Origin: an uncultured Bacteroidota bacterium
GTDB lineage: Bacteria; Bacteroidota; Bacteroidia; B-17B0; Aurantibacillaceae
Direction of reading: 5' to 3'
DNA: 6,862 bases
NCBI GenBank assembly: GCA_937868675.1
Contig: CALMNJ010000362.1
Location: forward strand, 1 to 6,862
The translations under genes and the position numbers were made by a program. How positions within the stretch are numbered: position 1 is the first letter of the stretch; each line of letters begins with the position of its first letter. Shown here piece by piece: positions 1 through 6,060 of this stretch. Under the pieces are notes generated by a model. The model was not told the origin of the DNA, made no database searches, and saw only the letters and a list, made by a program, of their open reading frames with translations.

Positions 1-543
1 TTCTTCGAGTTCGTTGGCAAAACGCAGAAGTAGAATTTCGCCCTGATCTTTGAACACAATTTCGCGTCCTCTGAAAAACACGAAGGCTTTTACCTTGCAT
101 CCATCCTGCAAAAACTTGATTGCGTGATTTTTTTTGAAATTAAAATCGTGATCGTCGGTATGCGGGCCAAAGCGTATATCTTTAATCACAATTTTGGCCG
201 CCTTGGCTTTCATTTCCTTGGCTTTCTTTTTTTGCTCGTAAAGAAACTTGCCGTAGTCAACTATTTTACAAACCGGCGGATCCACATTTGGCGCAATTTC
301 CACCAGATCAAGCTCCATGGCACGGGCCATTTCCATGGCTTTTTGGATGGGGTAAACTCCGGTTTCTATTCCTTCGCCCACCACACGAACTTTTGGCGAT
401 GTAATTCGATGATTAACGCGGTGTAATTCTTCTTTAACACCCGGGCGCTTGAAACCCGCTTTTAAGCCTCTTGGCTGTTTTACGATTGGTTTTTGATCGG
501 TTCCTGACTGAGGGCCCGATGCATTAGGGCTTTTTTGATTGAT
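1..543 (-). CDS. infC: Translation initiation factor IF-3 (3' end beyond window), AUC start
   Basis: IF-3 binds the 30S subunit, keeps it apart from 50S and rejects wrong start codons and tRNAs. The frame is open for 181 codons to the left edge, so about the last 20 residues are missing. Counting from the proposed start, residues 1-40 are a variable N-terminal extension, the N domain begins near HRVNHRI (41-47), the IF-3 signature KIVDYGKFLYEQKKK is at 93-107, and the C domain carries DIRFGPHTDDHDFNFK (122-137) and ends in LLLRFANELEE. An in-frame TAA lies at 559-561, and the first in-frame Met is residue 70, deep inside the N domain. No GTG or TTG occurs before it. The only plausible start is AUC at 543-541, five bases after a perfect GGAGG. 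Non-AUG starts are known for infC in other bacteria and support autoregulation. It lies 57 nt downstream of thrS, the usual operon order. The family call is very secure; the start is inferred. Confidence 0.96.
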   Translation of the reverse strand, partial: MNQKSPNASGPQSGTDQKPIVKQPRGLKAGFKRPGVKEELHRVNHRITSPKVRVVGEGIETGVYPIQKAMEMARAMELDLVEIAPNVDPPVCKIVDYGKFLYEQKKKAKEMKAKAAKIVIKDIRFGPHTDDHDFNFKKNHAIKFLQDGCKVKAFVFFRGREIVFKDQGEILLLRFANELEE

Positions 544-548
544 AGTTG

Positions 549-553
549 CCTCC
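549..553 (-). promoter_or_regulatory. Strong Shine-Dalgarno that fixes the infC AUC start
   Basis: The mRNA reads GGAGG, five bases before AUC at 543-541. No other start-like codon exists between the in-frame stop at 559-561 and the conserved IF-3 body. Most other genes here lack a comparable site, as is normal in Bacteroidota, so this one decides the start and marks infC as specially controlled. Confidence 0.8.
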
Positions 554-600
554 GCTTTTTAGTTATACGTTGTTTTATTTATTGTAAAGCCATTTGTTGG

Positions 601-2550
601 CTATTCTTTATCCTTACGGTTAAAATCACTCTCAATGAGCTCGTTTATGTAATGCGCAAAATCGGGAATTGTGAACGTTCCTATATCTCCCTTGCCGTGT
701 GCGCGCACCGCTACTTTTGCTTCTGCCTCTTCTTTTTCGCCCACCACAAGCATAAAGGGGATTTTTTTAATTTCATTGTCCCTGATCTTCTTACCTATCT
801 TCTCGTTGCGATCGTCAACAAAACCACGGACACCCGATTCGCCCAGTAAATTTAATGTTTTTTGAGCATACTCGTTATATTTTTCGGAGATGGGAAGCAC
901 CGCCACCTGATCGGGTGTGAGCCATAAAGGGAAGTTGCCACCGCAGTGTTCGATAAGCACAGCAATAAAGCGTTCCAGGCTGCCAAAGGGCGCCCGGTGA
1001 ATCATTACGGGGCGATGTTTTTGATTGTCGCTGCCGGTGTATTCAAGCTCAAAGCGCTCAGGCAAATTGTAATCCACCTGAATGGTACCCAGTTGCCATT
1101 TACGGCCCAGGGCGTCCTTCACCATAAAGTCCAGTTTCGGGCCATAAAACGCTGCCTCGCCCAGTTCGGTTACGGTTCTCAATCCTTTTTCTGCTGCCGA
1201 ATCAATAATGGCCTGTTCGGCCAGGCGCCAGTTTTCGTCGCTGCCAATATATTTCGACAGGTTTTCGGGATCGCGCAGCGAAATTTGTGCCGTGTAATCA
1301 TTAAAATCCAGGGCATTCAATACCATCATCACCAGATCAATAACCTTACAGAATTCATCCTTTACCTGATCGGGGCGCACAAAGAGGTGAGCGTCGTCCT
1401 GGGTAAATCCGCGCACGCGTGTAAGGCCATGTAACTCGCCATGCTGTTCGTAACGATACACAGTGCCAAACTCGGCATAACGCACCGGAAGGTCTTTATA
1501 TGATTTTGGTGACGATTTATAAATTTCGCAGTGGTGCGGACAATTCATTGGTTTAAGAAAAAACTCTTCGCCCTCCTGTGGTGTTTTAATTGGCTGAAAA
1601 GAGTCTTTACCATATTTTTCGTAGTGACCCGAACATACATAAAGTTCCTTTTGCGCAATGTGTGGCGTAGCTACCGGAACATAGCCTGCTTTAAGCTGTG
1701 CCTTTTGCATAAACTGAATGAGGCGTTCGCGCAGCATGGCGCCTTTTGGCAGCCACAAAGGTAAGCCCATGCCTACCTTTTCTGAAAAGGTAAAAAGTTC
1801 AAGTTCCCTTCCAAGCTTTCGGTGGTCGCGTTTTTTGGCCTCCTCGAGCATGGTCAGGTATTCTTTCAGTTCTTTTTCTTTTGGGAAGGTGATGCCATAC
1901 ACGCGGGTAAGCATTTTGTTTTTTTCGTCGCCTTTCCAGTAAGCTCCGGCTATGTTAAGAATTTTGGCTGCTTTAATAAAACCGGTGTTGGGAATGTGGG
2001 GGCCCCTGCACAGGTCGGTGAAATTGCCTTGTGTGTAAAGGGTAATGTTACCATCCTCAAGCCGTTCGAGCAAATCGAGTTTGTATTCGTCGCCTTTGTC
2101 TTTAAAGTAAACAATGGCGTCGGTTTTTGAAATTTCTTTACGAACATACACATTGTTTTGCCTGGCCAGTTCGAGCATTTTTTGCTCAATTTTTTCGAAG
2201 TCGGCCGGACTGAGTGTTTGCCCGTTTAAATCAACGTCGTAATAAAACCCGTTTTCGAGCGGTGGGCCTACCCAGAATTTTACACCGGGATAAAGCGCCT
2301 CAAGCGCCTCGGCCATAAGATGGGCCGATGAGTGCCACATGGTTTCTTTGCCAAGTGTATCGTTCCAGGTCAGGAGCGTGAGCGCGGAGTCGGCATGGAT
2401 GGGGCGGGAGAGATCCCACACCTGTTCGTTTATTTTTGCGGCCAGCACATTGCGGGCCAGCCCTTCGCTAATGCTTTGGGCCACTTGCATGGAGGTAGTT
2501 CCTTTTTCATATTCGCGAACTGAACCATCGGGTAGAGTTATTTTTATCAT
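601..2550 (-). CDS. thrS: Threonyl-tRNA synthetase
   Basis: This class II synthetase activates threonine with ATP and charges tRNA-Thr in the cytoplasm. It has 649 residues, the normal full length. Domains in order: TGS (about 1-60); the N2 editing domain with HSSAH (H73, H77) and DLCRGPH (C181, H185), which removes wrongly attached serine; the catalytic core (about 245-540); and the C-terminal anticodon-binding domain (about 545-640). Zinc ligands that read the threonine hydroxyl are C337 (in MNCPHH), H388 (in DDAHLF) and H518 (in MIHRAP). Motif 2 is RYAEFGTVYRYE (357-368), and motif 3 is GSLERF with R527. All key residues are present, so the enzyme should be active and able to edit. The ATG at 2550 gives the standard MIKITLPDGS start. 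infC follows 57 nt downstream and is probably co-transcribed. The leader just upstream holds an anticodon-arm-like hairpin, suggesting translational self-control. Confidence 0.99.
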   Translation of the reverse strand: MIKITLPDGSVREYEKGTTSMQVAQSISEGLARNVLAAKINEQVWDLSRPIHADSALTLLTWNDTLGKETMWHSSAHLMAEALEALYPGVKFWVGPPLENGFYYDVDLNGQTLSPADFEKIEQKMLELARQNNVYVRKEISKTDAIVYFKDKGDEYKLDLLERLEDGNITLYTQGNFTDLCRGPHIPNTGFIKAAKILNIAGAYWKGDEKNKMLTRVYGITFPKEKELKEYLTMLEEAKKRDHRKLGRELELFTFSEKVGMGLPLWLPKGAMLRERLIQFMQKAQLKAGYVPVATPHIAQKELYVCSGHYEKYGKDSFQPIKTPQEGEEFFLKPMNCPHHCEIYKSSPKSYKDLPVRYAEFGTVYRYEQHGELHGLTRVRGFTQDDAHLFVRPDQVKDEFCKVIDLVMMVLNALDFNDYTAQISLRDPENLSKYIGSDENWRLAEQAIIDSAAEKGLRTVTELGEAAFYGPKLDFMVKDALGRKWQLGTIQVDYNLPERFELEYTGSDNQKHRPVMIHRAPFGSLERFIAVLIEHCGGNFPLWLTPDQVAVLPISEKYNEYAQKTLNLLGESGVRGFVDDRNEKIGKKIRDNEIKKIPFMLVVGEKEEAEAKVAVRAHGKGDIGTFTIPDFAHYINELIESDFNRKDKE

Positions 2551-2558
2551 AATAGTGC

Positions 2559-2575
2559 CCTGCTTACAACGCAGG
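2559..2575 (-). promoter_or_regulatory. Anticodon-arm-like hairpin in the thrS leader (candidate ThrRS operator)
   Basis: On the thrS mRNA this is CCUGC-GUUGUAA-GCAGG, a perfect 5-bp stem closing a 7-nt loop, with no further pairing at its base (A opposite G). Numbered as a tRNA anticodon loop it reads G32 U33 U34 G35 U36 A37 A38. It therefore has the invariant U33, the threonine anticodon UGU and a purine at 37. From memory, the E. coli tRNA-Thr(UGU) loop is CUUGUAA, so only position 32 differs. It spans -25 to -9 relative to the ATG, inside the ribosome footprint. In E. coli, ThrRS binds a leader hairpin mimicking the tRNA-Thr anticodon arm and blocks initiation. By analogy this is a candidate operator. 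The structure is visible in the sequence; the function is inferred. Confidence 0.65.
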
Positions 2576-2591
2576 TTTAAATTTCAGGGAT

Positions 2592-2599
2592 TAAAGATA
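2592..2599 (-). promoter_or_regulatory. Possible -7 element of the thrS promoter
   Basis: The minus strand reads TATCTTTA, 7 of 8 matches to the Bacteroidota -7 box TAnnTTTG, about 42 nt upstream of the thrS ATG. The same octamer lies upstream of the small secreted-protein gene. No TTG is found at the expected -33 distance, so the call is weak. If correct, transcription would begin near 2585-2588 and the leader would be about 35-38 nt, still containing the whole anticodon-like hairpin. Confidence 0.3.
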
Positions 2600-2866
2600 A
2601 CATAAAAGACTTTAGGTTGCTTGGGATGTTTGTTATTTTTGAGAGAATGAAGTGCCGTTGTGGTTAGATTCAGTTGCCTGGCAACGGTGACGGTTTGTGC
2701 CTGTGCGGTTTAATAATTAAGCCTTATTTTAATGGTGCAGCCGCTTTATCCGTTCACTGAAACTGATGAAGCGTAATTCCTGTTATTGCTTTTATCATGT
2801 AAGAAAACAATATAAGAACCAATTCAATTTGTTAAGCAACTCTGGTGTTGCAGCCGCCAATGCCAT

Positions 2867-2884
2867 AAGCCTGGAAGGCTTTTG
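2867..2884 (+). repeat. Short perfect hairpin followed by a T run
   Basis: AAGCCT and AGGCTT are perfect complements separated by GGA, and the second arm runs into TTTT. It resembles a weak intrinsic terminator reading rightward, yet no gene precedes it on this strand. It could end an unannotated small transcript or stop stray transcription before the etf promoter. The structure is visible; no function can be assigned. Confidence 0.35.
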
Positions 2885-2936
2885 CACAGGTGCCATAAAG
2901 TGGTTGAAAAAAACCCACCATGTCAGGCCCCAATAA

Positions 2937-2967
2937 TTGAATAAAAAGGATAAAATGCCTACTTTTG
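2937..2967 (+). promoter_or_regulatory. etfBA promoter, Bacteroidota type
   Basis: TTG at 2937-2939 is followed after 20 nt by TACTTTTG at 2960-2967, an exact match to the phylum's -7 consensus TAnnTTTG with an acceptable spacer to the -33 TTG. Transcription would start around 2972-2975, leaving a 5' leader of roughly 67-70 nt before the etfB ATG. No transcript data support it, but both boxes are in register and on the correct strand. Confidence 0.6.
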
Positions 2968-3041
2968 GCAACCTAAAAATTGGGCCGTTTTACCGGGAAC
3001 CGTTTCTCCGGGTACAAAAGCGCCACAAGGGGTAAAAAACT

Positions 3042-3785
3042 ATGAAAATATTAGTAGCCATCAGCAACGTACCCGACACCACAACAAAAATTCAGTTTGC
3101 CGACGGGGACACCAAATTTAATTCGGCCGGAGTAACCTATATTATTAACCCCTACGACGAGTGGTACGCCCTGGTGCGCGCCCTTGAGCTTAAGGAGGCC
3201 AACCTGGCCAGCAAGGTAACCATTCTGCATGTGGGCCTGCCCGATAGCGATGCCACCATACGCAAAGGTCTGGCTCTGGGCGCCGACGACGCTGTGCGTG
3301 TGGATGCCGATGCACCCGATGCCTACTTTGTGGCCGAACAAATTGCCGCCTACGCCAAAGCCAATGCTTACGAGCTTGTGCTGGTTGGCAAAGAAACCAT
3401 CAACTACAACGGCGCTTCGGTAGGTGCCATGGTGGCCGGCATCATGGATTTGCCCCACATATCCATGGCTACCAAAATGGAAGTGTCCGGTGCTAAAATA
3501 ACTGCCGAGCACGACGTGGACGGTGGATCGCGCGTGGTGGAATGTGAATTGCCGGTTGTGGTAAGCTGCGCAAAAGGCATGGCCGAACAACGCATCCCCA
3601 ACATGCGGGGCATTATGGCCGCACGCACCAAGCCCCTGGCCGTGGTTCCTGCCGGCGGAGGCAGCGCCCTTACTACCGTAAAATCGTATAGCCTTAACCC
3701 CGGCCGCACCACCTGCAAAATGATTGGCGAAGACAATATGGACGAGTTGGTGCAATTACTGCACACCGAGGCCAAGGTTATTTAA
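3042..3785 (+). CDS. etfB: Electron transfer flavoprotein, beta subunit
   Basis: EtfB pairs with EtfA to form a soluble heterodimer that takes electrons from acyl-CoA dehydrogenases and related flavoenzymes. The beta subunit holds the AMP, or a second FAD in bifurcating forms. The protein has 247 residues, normal for the family. Visible hallmarks are the N-terminal strand MKILVAISNVPDTT, INPYDEWYALVRALELKE (35-52), GADDAVRV (80-87), the nucleotide-loop region LVGKETINYNGASVGAMVAG (114-133), the ETF-beta signature region around AEHDVDGGSRVVECELPVVV (155-174), and the conserved tail PNMRGIMAARTKPL (186-199). The nucleotide loop matches neither the classical DDxxxTG form nor the DGDTAQVGP form of bifurcating ETFs, so the mode of action is uncertain. 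The ATG at 3042 follows AAGGGG (3027-3032) at a rather long spacing. etfA begins 17 nt downstream, so the two form an operon. Confidence 0.96.
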   Translation: MKILVAISNVPDTTTKIQFADGDTKFNSAGVTYIINPYDEWYALVRALELKEANLASKVTILHVGLPDSDATIRKGLALGADDAVRVDADAPDAYFVAEQIAAYAKANAYELVLVGKETINYNGASVGAMVAGIMDLPHISMATKMEVSGAKITAEHDVDGGSRVVECELPVVVSCAKGMAEQRIPNMRGIMAARTKPLAVVPAGGGSALTTVKSYSLNPGRTTCKMIGEDNMDELVQLLHTEAKVI

Positions 3786-3802
3786 TTTTTAAAGAAAACG
3801 TT

Positions 3803-4780
3803 ATGGTATTAGTATATACAGAGATTAATAAAGGACGTGTAAAAAAAGCGTCGCTTGAGTGCGTAAACTACGCAGCACATATAGCACAAGCCATGGGGAC
3901 CAGTGTTACCGCCCTGGTAAACAACGCCGACGCCGCCCAGCTTGAAGAGATTGGCAAGGCCGGCGCCACAAAAATCCTTTCGGTAAAAAACGATGCGCTA
4001 AACGACGACAGCATGTTGCTGAGCGCAGCGCTTGAGCAGGCAGCAAACACCGTGGGCGCAAAGGTAATTGTGTTTGCCTTCGACCTGGCAGGCAAAGCTG
4101 TGGCCCCTAGGTTGGCGGCAAAGCTTAAAGCGGGCCTGGTAGCGGGTGCCGTAGATTATCCGGTCATTAACGGCAGCAGCATGGATGTGAAGAAAAATGT
4201 GTTTTCGGGCAAAGCCAGCGCCGTATATACTATACACAGCGAGGTAAAAGTAATTTCGTTGCTGCCCAACAGCTTTCCGGTAAAACTTGGCGAAAACAAA
4301 AGCAGCGTGAGCGATTTCAGTGTTGACCTTAGCGCGGTGAAATCGAAACTAACGGTAAAAGAAGTAAAAACAACCAGCTCGGGAGGCATGGTGCCGCTGC
4401 CTGAGGCTGAACTTGTAGTAAGCGCAGGCCGCGGATTAAAAGGACCGGAAAACTGGGGCATTATTGAAGATCTGGCCGGCTCGCTGGGCGCAACCACTGC
4501 CTGCTCGCGCCCGGTTTCGGATATGCACTGGCGCCCGCACCACGAGCACGTAGGGCAAACAGGTATCGCCATCCGTCCTAACTTATATATTGCTGTTGGC
4601 ATTTCGGGTGCCATACAACACCTGGCGGGTGTAAACGGCAGCAAAACCATTGTGGTAATCAACAACGATAAGGAAGCACCCTTCTTTAAGTCGGCCGATT
4701 ACGGTGTAGTGGGCGATGCCTTTACCATCGTGCCAAAGCTTACCGAAGCCATTAAAAAATTCAAGGCTAACCAGAACTAA
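3803..4780 (+). CDS. etfA: Electron transfer flavoprotein, alpha subunit (FAD-binding)
   Basis: EtfA carries the FAD that shuttles electrons between dehydrogenases and, typically, ETF:quinone oxidoreductase. At 325 residues it is full length. The N-terminal domain (about 1-190) is the variable alpha/beta half that packs on EtfB. The C-terminal FAD domain shows VVSAGRGLKGPENW (205-218), SRPVSD (235-240), VGQTG (250-254), LYIAVGISGAIQHLAG (261-276) and VINNDKEAPFFKSADYGVVGD (285-305). All the FAD-contact motifs of the family are present; the ETF-alpha signature has V where A is usual before IN (VVIN). It follows etfB after 17 nt with no promoter or terminator between, so the two are translated from one message and assemble 1:1. 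No dehydrogenase or ETF:quinone oxidoreductase gene lies in the window, so the electron donor and acceptor cannot be read from context. Confidence 0.97.
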   Translation: MVLVYTEINKGRVKKASLECVNYAAHIAQAMGTSVTALVNNADAAQLEEIGKAGATKILSVKNDALNDDSMLLSAALEQAANTVGAKVIVFAFDLAGKAVAPRLAAKLKAGLVAGAVDYPVINGSSMDVKKNVFSGKASAVYTIHSEVKVISLLPNSFPVKLGENKSSVSDFSVDLSAVKSKLTVKEVKTTSSGGMVPLPEAELVVSAGRGLKGPENWGIIEDLAGSLGATTACSRPVSDMHWRPHHEHVGQTGIAIRPNLYIAVGISGAIQHLAGVNGSKTIVVINNDKEAPFFKSADYGVVGDAFTIVPKLTEAIKKFKANQN

Positions 4781-4816
4781 GAACCAGAATTTTTACGTAA
4801 ATTTAGGTTTCTCTTG

Positions 4817-5443
4817 ATGAAAAAAGTTCGGTTAGAAATTGTGGGTCTTTCATACAGCCAGACACAGAGCGGCGCTTACGCGCTGGTGCTTGGCGAGAGT
4901 TCGGGGTCGCGCCGGCTGCCCATTATTATAGGCGGTTTTGAGGCGCAGGCGATTGCCATTGAACTCGAAAAAATGAGCCCCAGCCGCCCTCTTACACACG
5001 ACCTTTTTAAATCCTTTGCCCAAACCTTCGAAATTAATATTACCGAAGTGCTTATATACAACCTGGTGGAAGGAATTTTTTACGCCAAACTGATTTGCAG
5101 CAGCGGCGATAAGGAAACCGAAATTGATGCCCGCACCAGCGATGCCATTGCACTGGCCGTAAGGTTTAACTGCCCCATTTTTACCTACGAATTTATACTT
5201 AAAAACGCCGGCATTGTACTTGACGATGATGCCGAAACCCTGGCAGGGCAGGAGAGCAGCCCAGCAGGCAGTACGCCGCAAAAGGCCGGCAAAGCCGAGG
5301 CTAAAAGCAGCGCCGAAGGCGACGAGTATAAGGATAAGAGCAGTGAGGAACTTAAAAACATGCTGCAAACCGCTCTGGAGGAAGAGAAATACGAGATGGC
5401 CTCTAAAATACGGGACGAGCTAAACCAACGCAAAAAATCGTAA
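4817..5443 (+). CDS. Bifunctional nuclease (DUF151) family protein with C-terminal UVR motif
   Basis: Residues about 1-135 form a DUF151/bifunctional nuclease domain: LPIIIGGFEAQAIAIELEK (34-52), RPLTHDL (57-63) and the conserved IDARTSDAIALAVR (103-116). Plant members were reported to cut DNA and RNA; the activity of bacterial members is poorly defined. A low-complexity Ser/Ala/Lys/Glu linker (about 142-175) leads to EELKNMLQTALEEEKYEMAS (177-196) and KIRDEL, a UVR helix pair like those through which UvrB and UvrC meet, implying a protein partner. I start at the ATG (4817), giving 208 residues; a TTG directly before it is also in frame but has no support. It lies 36 nt after etfA on the same strand. 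A TAAATTTA at 4798-4805 resembles a -7 box but would leave almost no leader, so read-through from the etf promoter is likelier. A terminator follows. Confidence 0.88.
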   Translation: MKKVRLEIVGLSYSQTQSGAYALVLGESSGSRRLPIIIGGFEAQAIAIELEKMSPSRPLTHDLFKSFAQTFEINITEVLIYNLVEGIFYAKLICSSGDKETEIDARTSDAIALAVRFNCPIFTYEFILKNAGIVLDDDAETLAGQESSPAGSTPQKAGKAEAKSSAEGDEYKDKSSEELKNMLQTALEEEKYEMASKIRDELNQRKKS

Positions 5444-5463
5444 ACACGAAAAAAAACACATAA

Positions 5464-5490
5464 AAAAAACCGGGCACTACCCGGTTTTTT
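5464..5490 (+). terminator. Intrinsic terminator, probably bidirectional
   Basis: CCGGG (5470-5474) and CCCGG (5480-5484) pair across the loop CACTA. The stem extends through six A-T pairs (A 5464-5469 with T 5485-5490) and supplies a T run on both strands. It sits between the convergent DUF151 gene, which ends at 5443, and the small secreted-protein gene, which ends at 5512, so it can stop both. Confidence 0.92.
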
Positions 5491-5511
5491 ATTTCATATT
5501 GGTTAAATCAA

Positions 5512-5820
5512 TTATTTCTTTTCTGTAGCGGTTGGGGCGGTTTTGCCCTCAACTGGCTTTACATTGTTTTCTTTTGCCTTTGGCGCAGGGAGGCCTTTTT
5601 GCGAAATGGCCATTCTGGTTTTTGGTTGTTCTTCGTTACCGGGGCCTTTATCGTTTTTCTCAGGCATGCCTTTCAGCGTCCCGTCGGGGTTCACGCTTAT
5701 ATGGTCGTCAGAGTGCGTACTTGGCTGCGCTTCGTTTTGTGGTTTAGCAGGTTTGCTTTGGGCGCTGCCTACAGCCGCAAAAAGTGCTATAAATGCAATG
5801 GTAAAAATGGTCTTTTTCAT
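5512..5820 (-). CDS. Small exported, disordered protein of unknown function
   Basis: I do not recognise a family. The product is 102 residues with a classical Sec signal peptide: MKKT, a hydrophobic stretch (about 5-17), then VGSA before Q21, so signal peptidase I should cut after A20. There is no cysteine there, so it is not a lipoprotein. The mature part (about 82 residues) is rich in Pro, Lys, Glu, Asn and Gln, has no cysteine and no obvious fold, and looks disordered. DDHISVNPDGTLKGMPEKND (positions 33-52) is the most distinctive part. An earlier in-frame ATG at 5865 would put 15 residues ahead of the signal peptide and overlaps the -33 box, so I chose 5820. It has its own promoter (5837-5867) and shares the terminator at 5464-5490. 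Expected location is the periplasm or outside the cell. That it is a real gene rests on signal peptide, promoter and terminator agreeing. Confidence 0.75.
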   Translation of the reverse strand: MKKTIFTIAFIALFAAVGSAQSKPAKPQNEAQPSTHSDDHISVNPDGTLKGMPEKNDKGPGNEEQPKTRMAISQKGLPAPKAKENNVKPVEGKTAPTATEKK

Positions 5821-5836
5821 GGTATGAAATTTTAAA

Positions 5837-5867
5837 TAAAGATATACAATCCTTGCGTAAAACAAAA
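5837..5867 (-). promoter_or_regulatory. Promoter of the small secreted-protein gene
   Basis: On the minus strand TTTTG (5867-5863) is followed after 18 nt by TATCTTTA (5844-5837), 7 of 8 matches to the Bacteroidota -7 box TAnnTTTG. Transcription would start near 5830-5833, some 10-13 nt before the ATG at 5820. Position, strand and spacing all fit. Confidence 0.55.
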
Positions 5868-6060
5868 CGGGTCATGGTTAAAAAAACTCAAAGCTGTTTA
5901 CCTGCTTTTGGGCAACGCATGGTATGTGAAGTCACCTTGGTGGGGTGGCATAGAGGCCGGCTTGGCGTAAATAAAACCTGGTGGTGTGTGAAAAGTCAAT
6001 TTATAGAATGTATTGTTACAAACCTGAAGGGGGAGTTGCGGCAGGGATGCTGCGCCATGG

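Larger units (their letters stand above)
2551..3041. other. Divergent intergenic region between thrS and etfB
   Basis: This 491-nt stretch contains no convincing gene: open frames are short and start without conserved content, and I find no tRNA fold. It holds the thrS leader hairpin (2559-2575), a weak thrS -7 box, and the etfB promoter (2937-2967). Between them are short palindromes: GTTGCCTGGCAAC at 2673-2685, an overlapping CCGTTG/CAACGG pair (2655-2660 with 2682-2687), and the hairpin AAGCCT-GGA-AGGCTT at 2867-2881. TGCAGCCGC occurs twice (2736-2744 and 2849-2857). The middle part (about 2640-2900) has no assigned role. Confidence 0.7.

Noticed and set aside
124..426. Plus-strand open frame over infC
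   Set aside because: It is the antisense shadow of a certain infC reading frame.
2559..2575. A real tRNA gene at the anticodon-like hairpin
   Set aside because: Only the anticodon arm is present; there is no acceptor stem, D arm or T arm around it.
3051..3755. Long open frame (234 codons) on the minus strand opposite etfB
   Set aside because: It mirrors a GC-rich, strongly biased coding strand. The product is rich in Gly, His and Val with no domain, while etfB on the plus strand is certain.
4798..4805. TAAATTTA as a separate promoter for the DUF151 gene
   Set aside because: No TTG lies at the -33 distance, and the transcript would begin only a few bases before the start codon.
4814..4816. 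TTG as the start of the DUF151 gene
   Set aside because: An ATG follows immediately; the TTG would add one residue and has no ribosome-binding support.
5821..5865. Upstream ATG (5865) for the small secreted protein
   Set aside because: It would place 15 residues, including charged ones, before a textbook signal peptide, and its codons overlap the promoter boxes.
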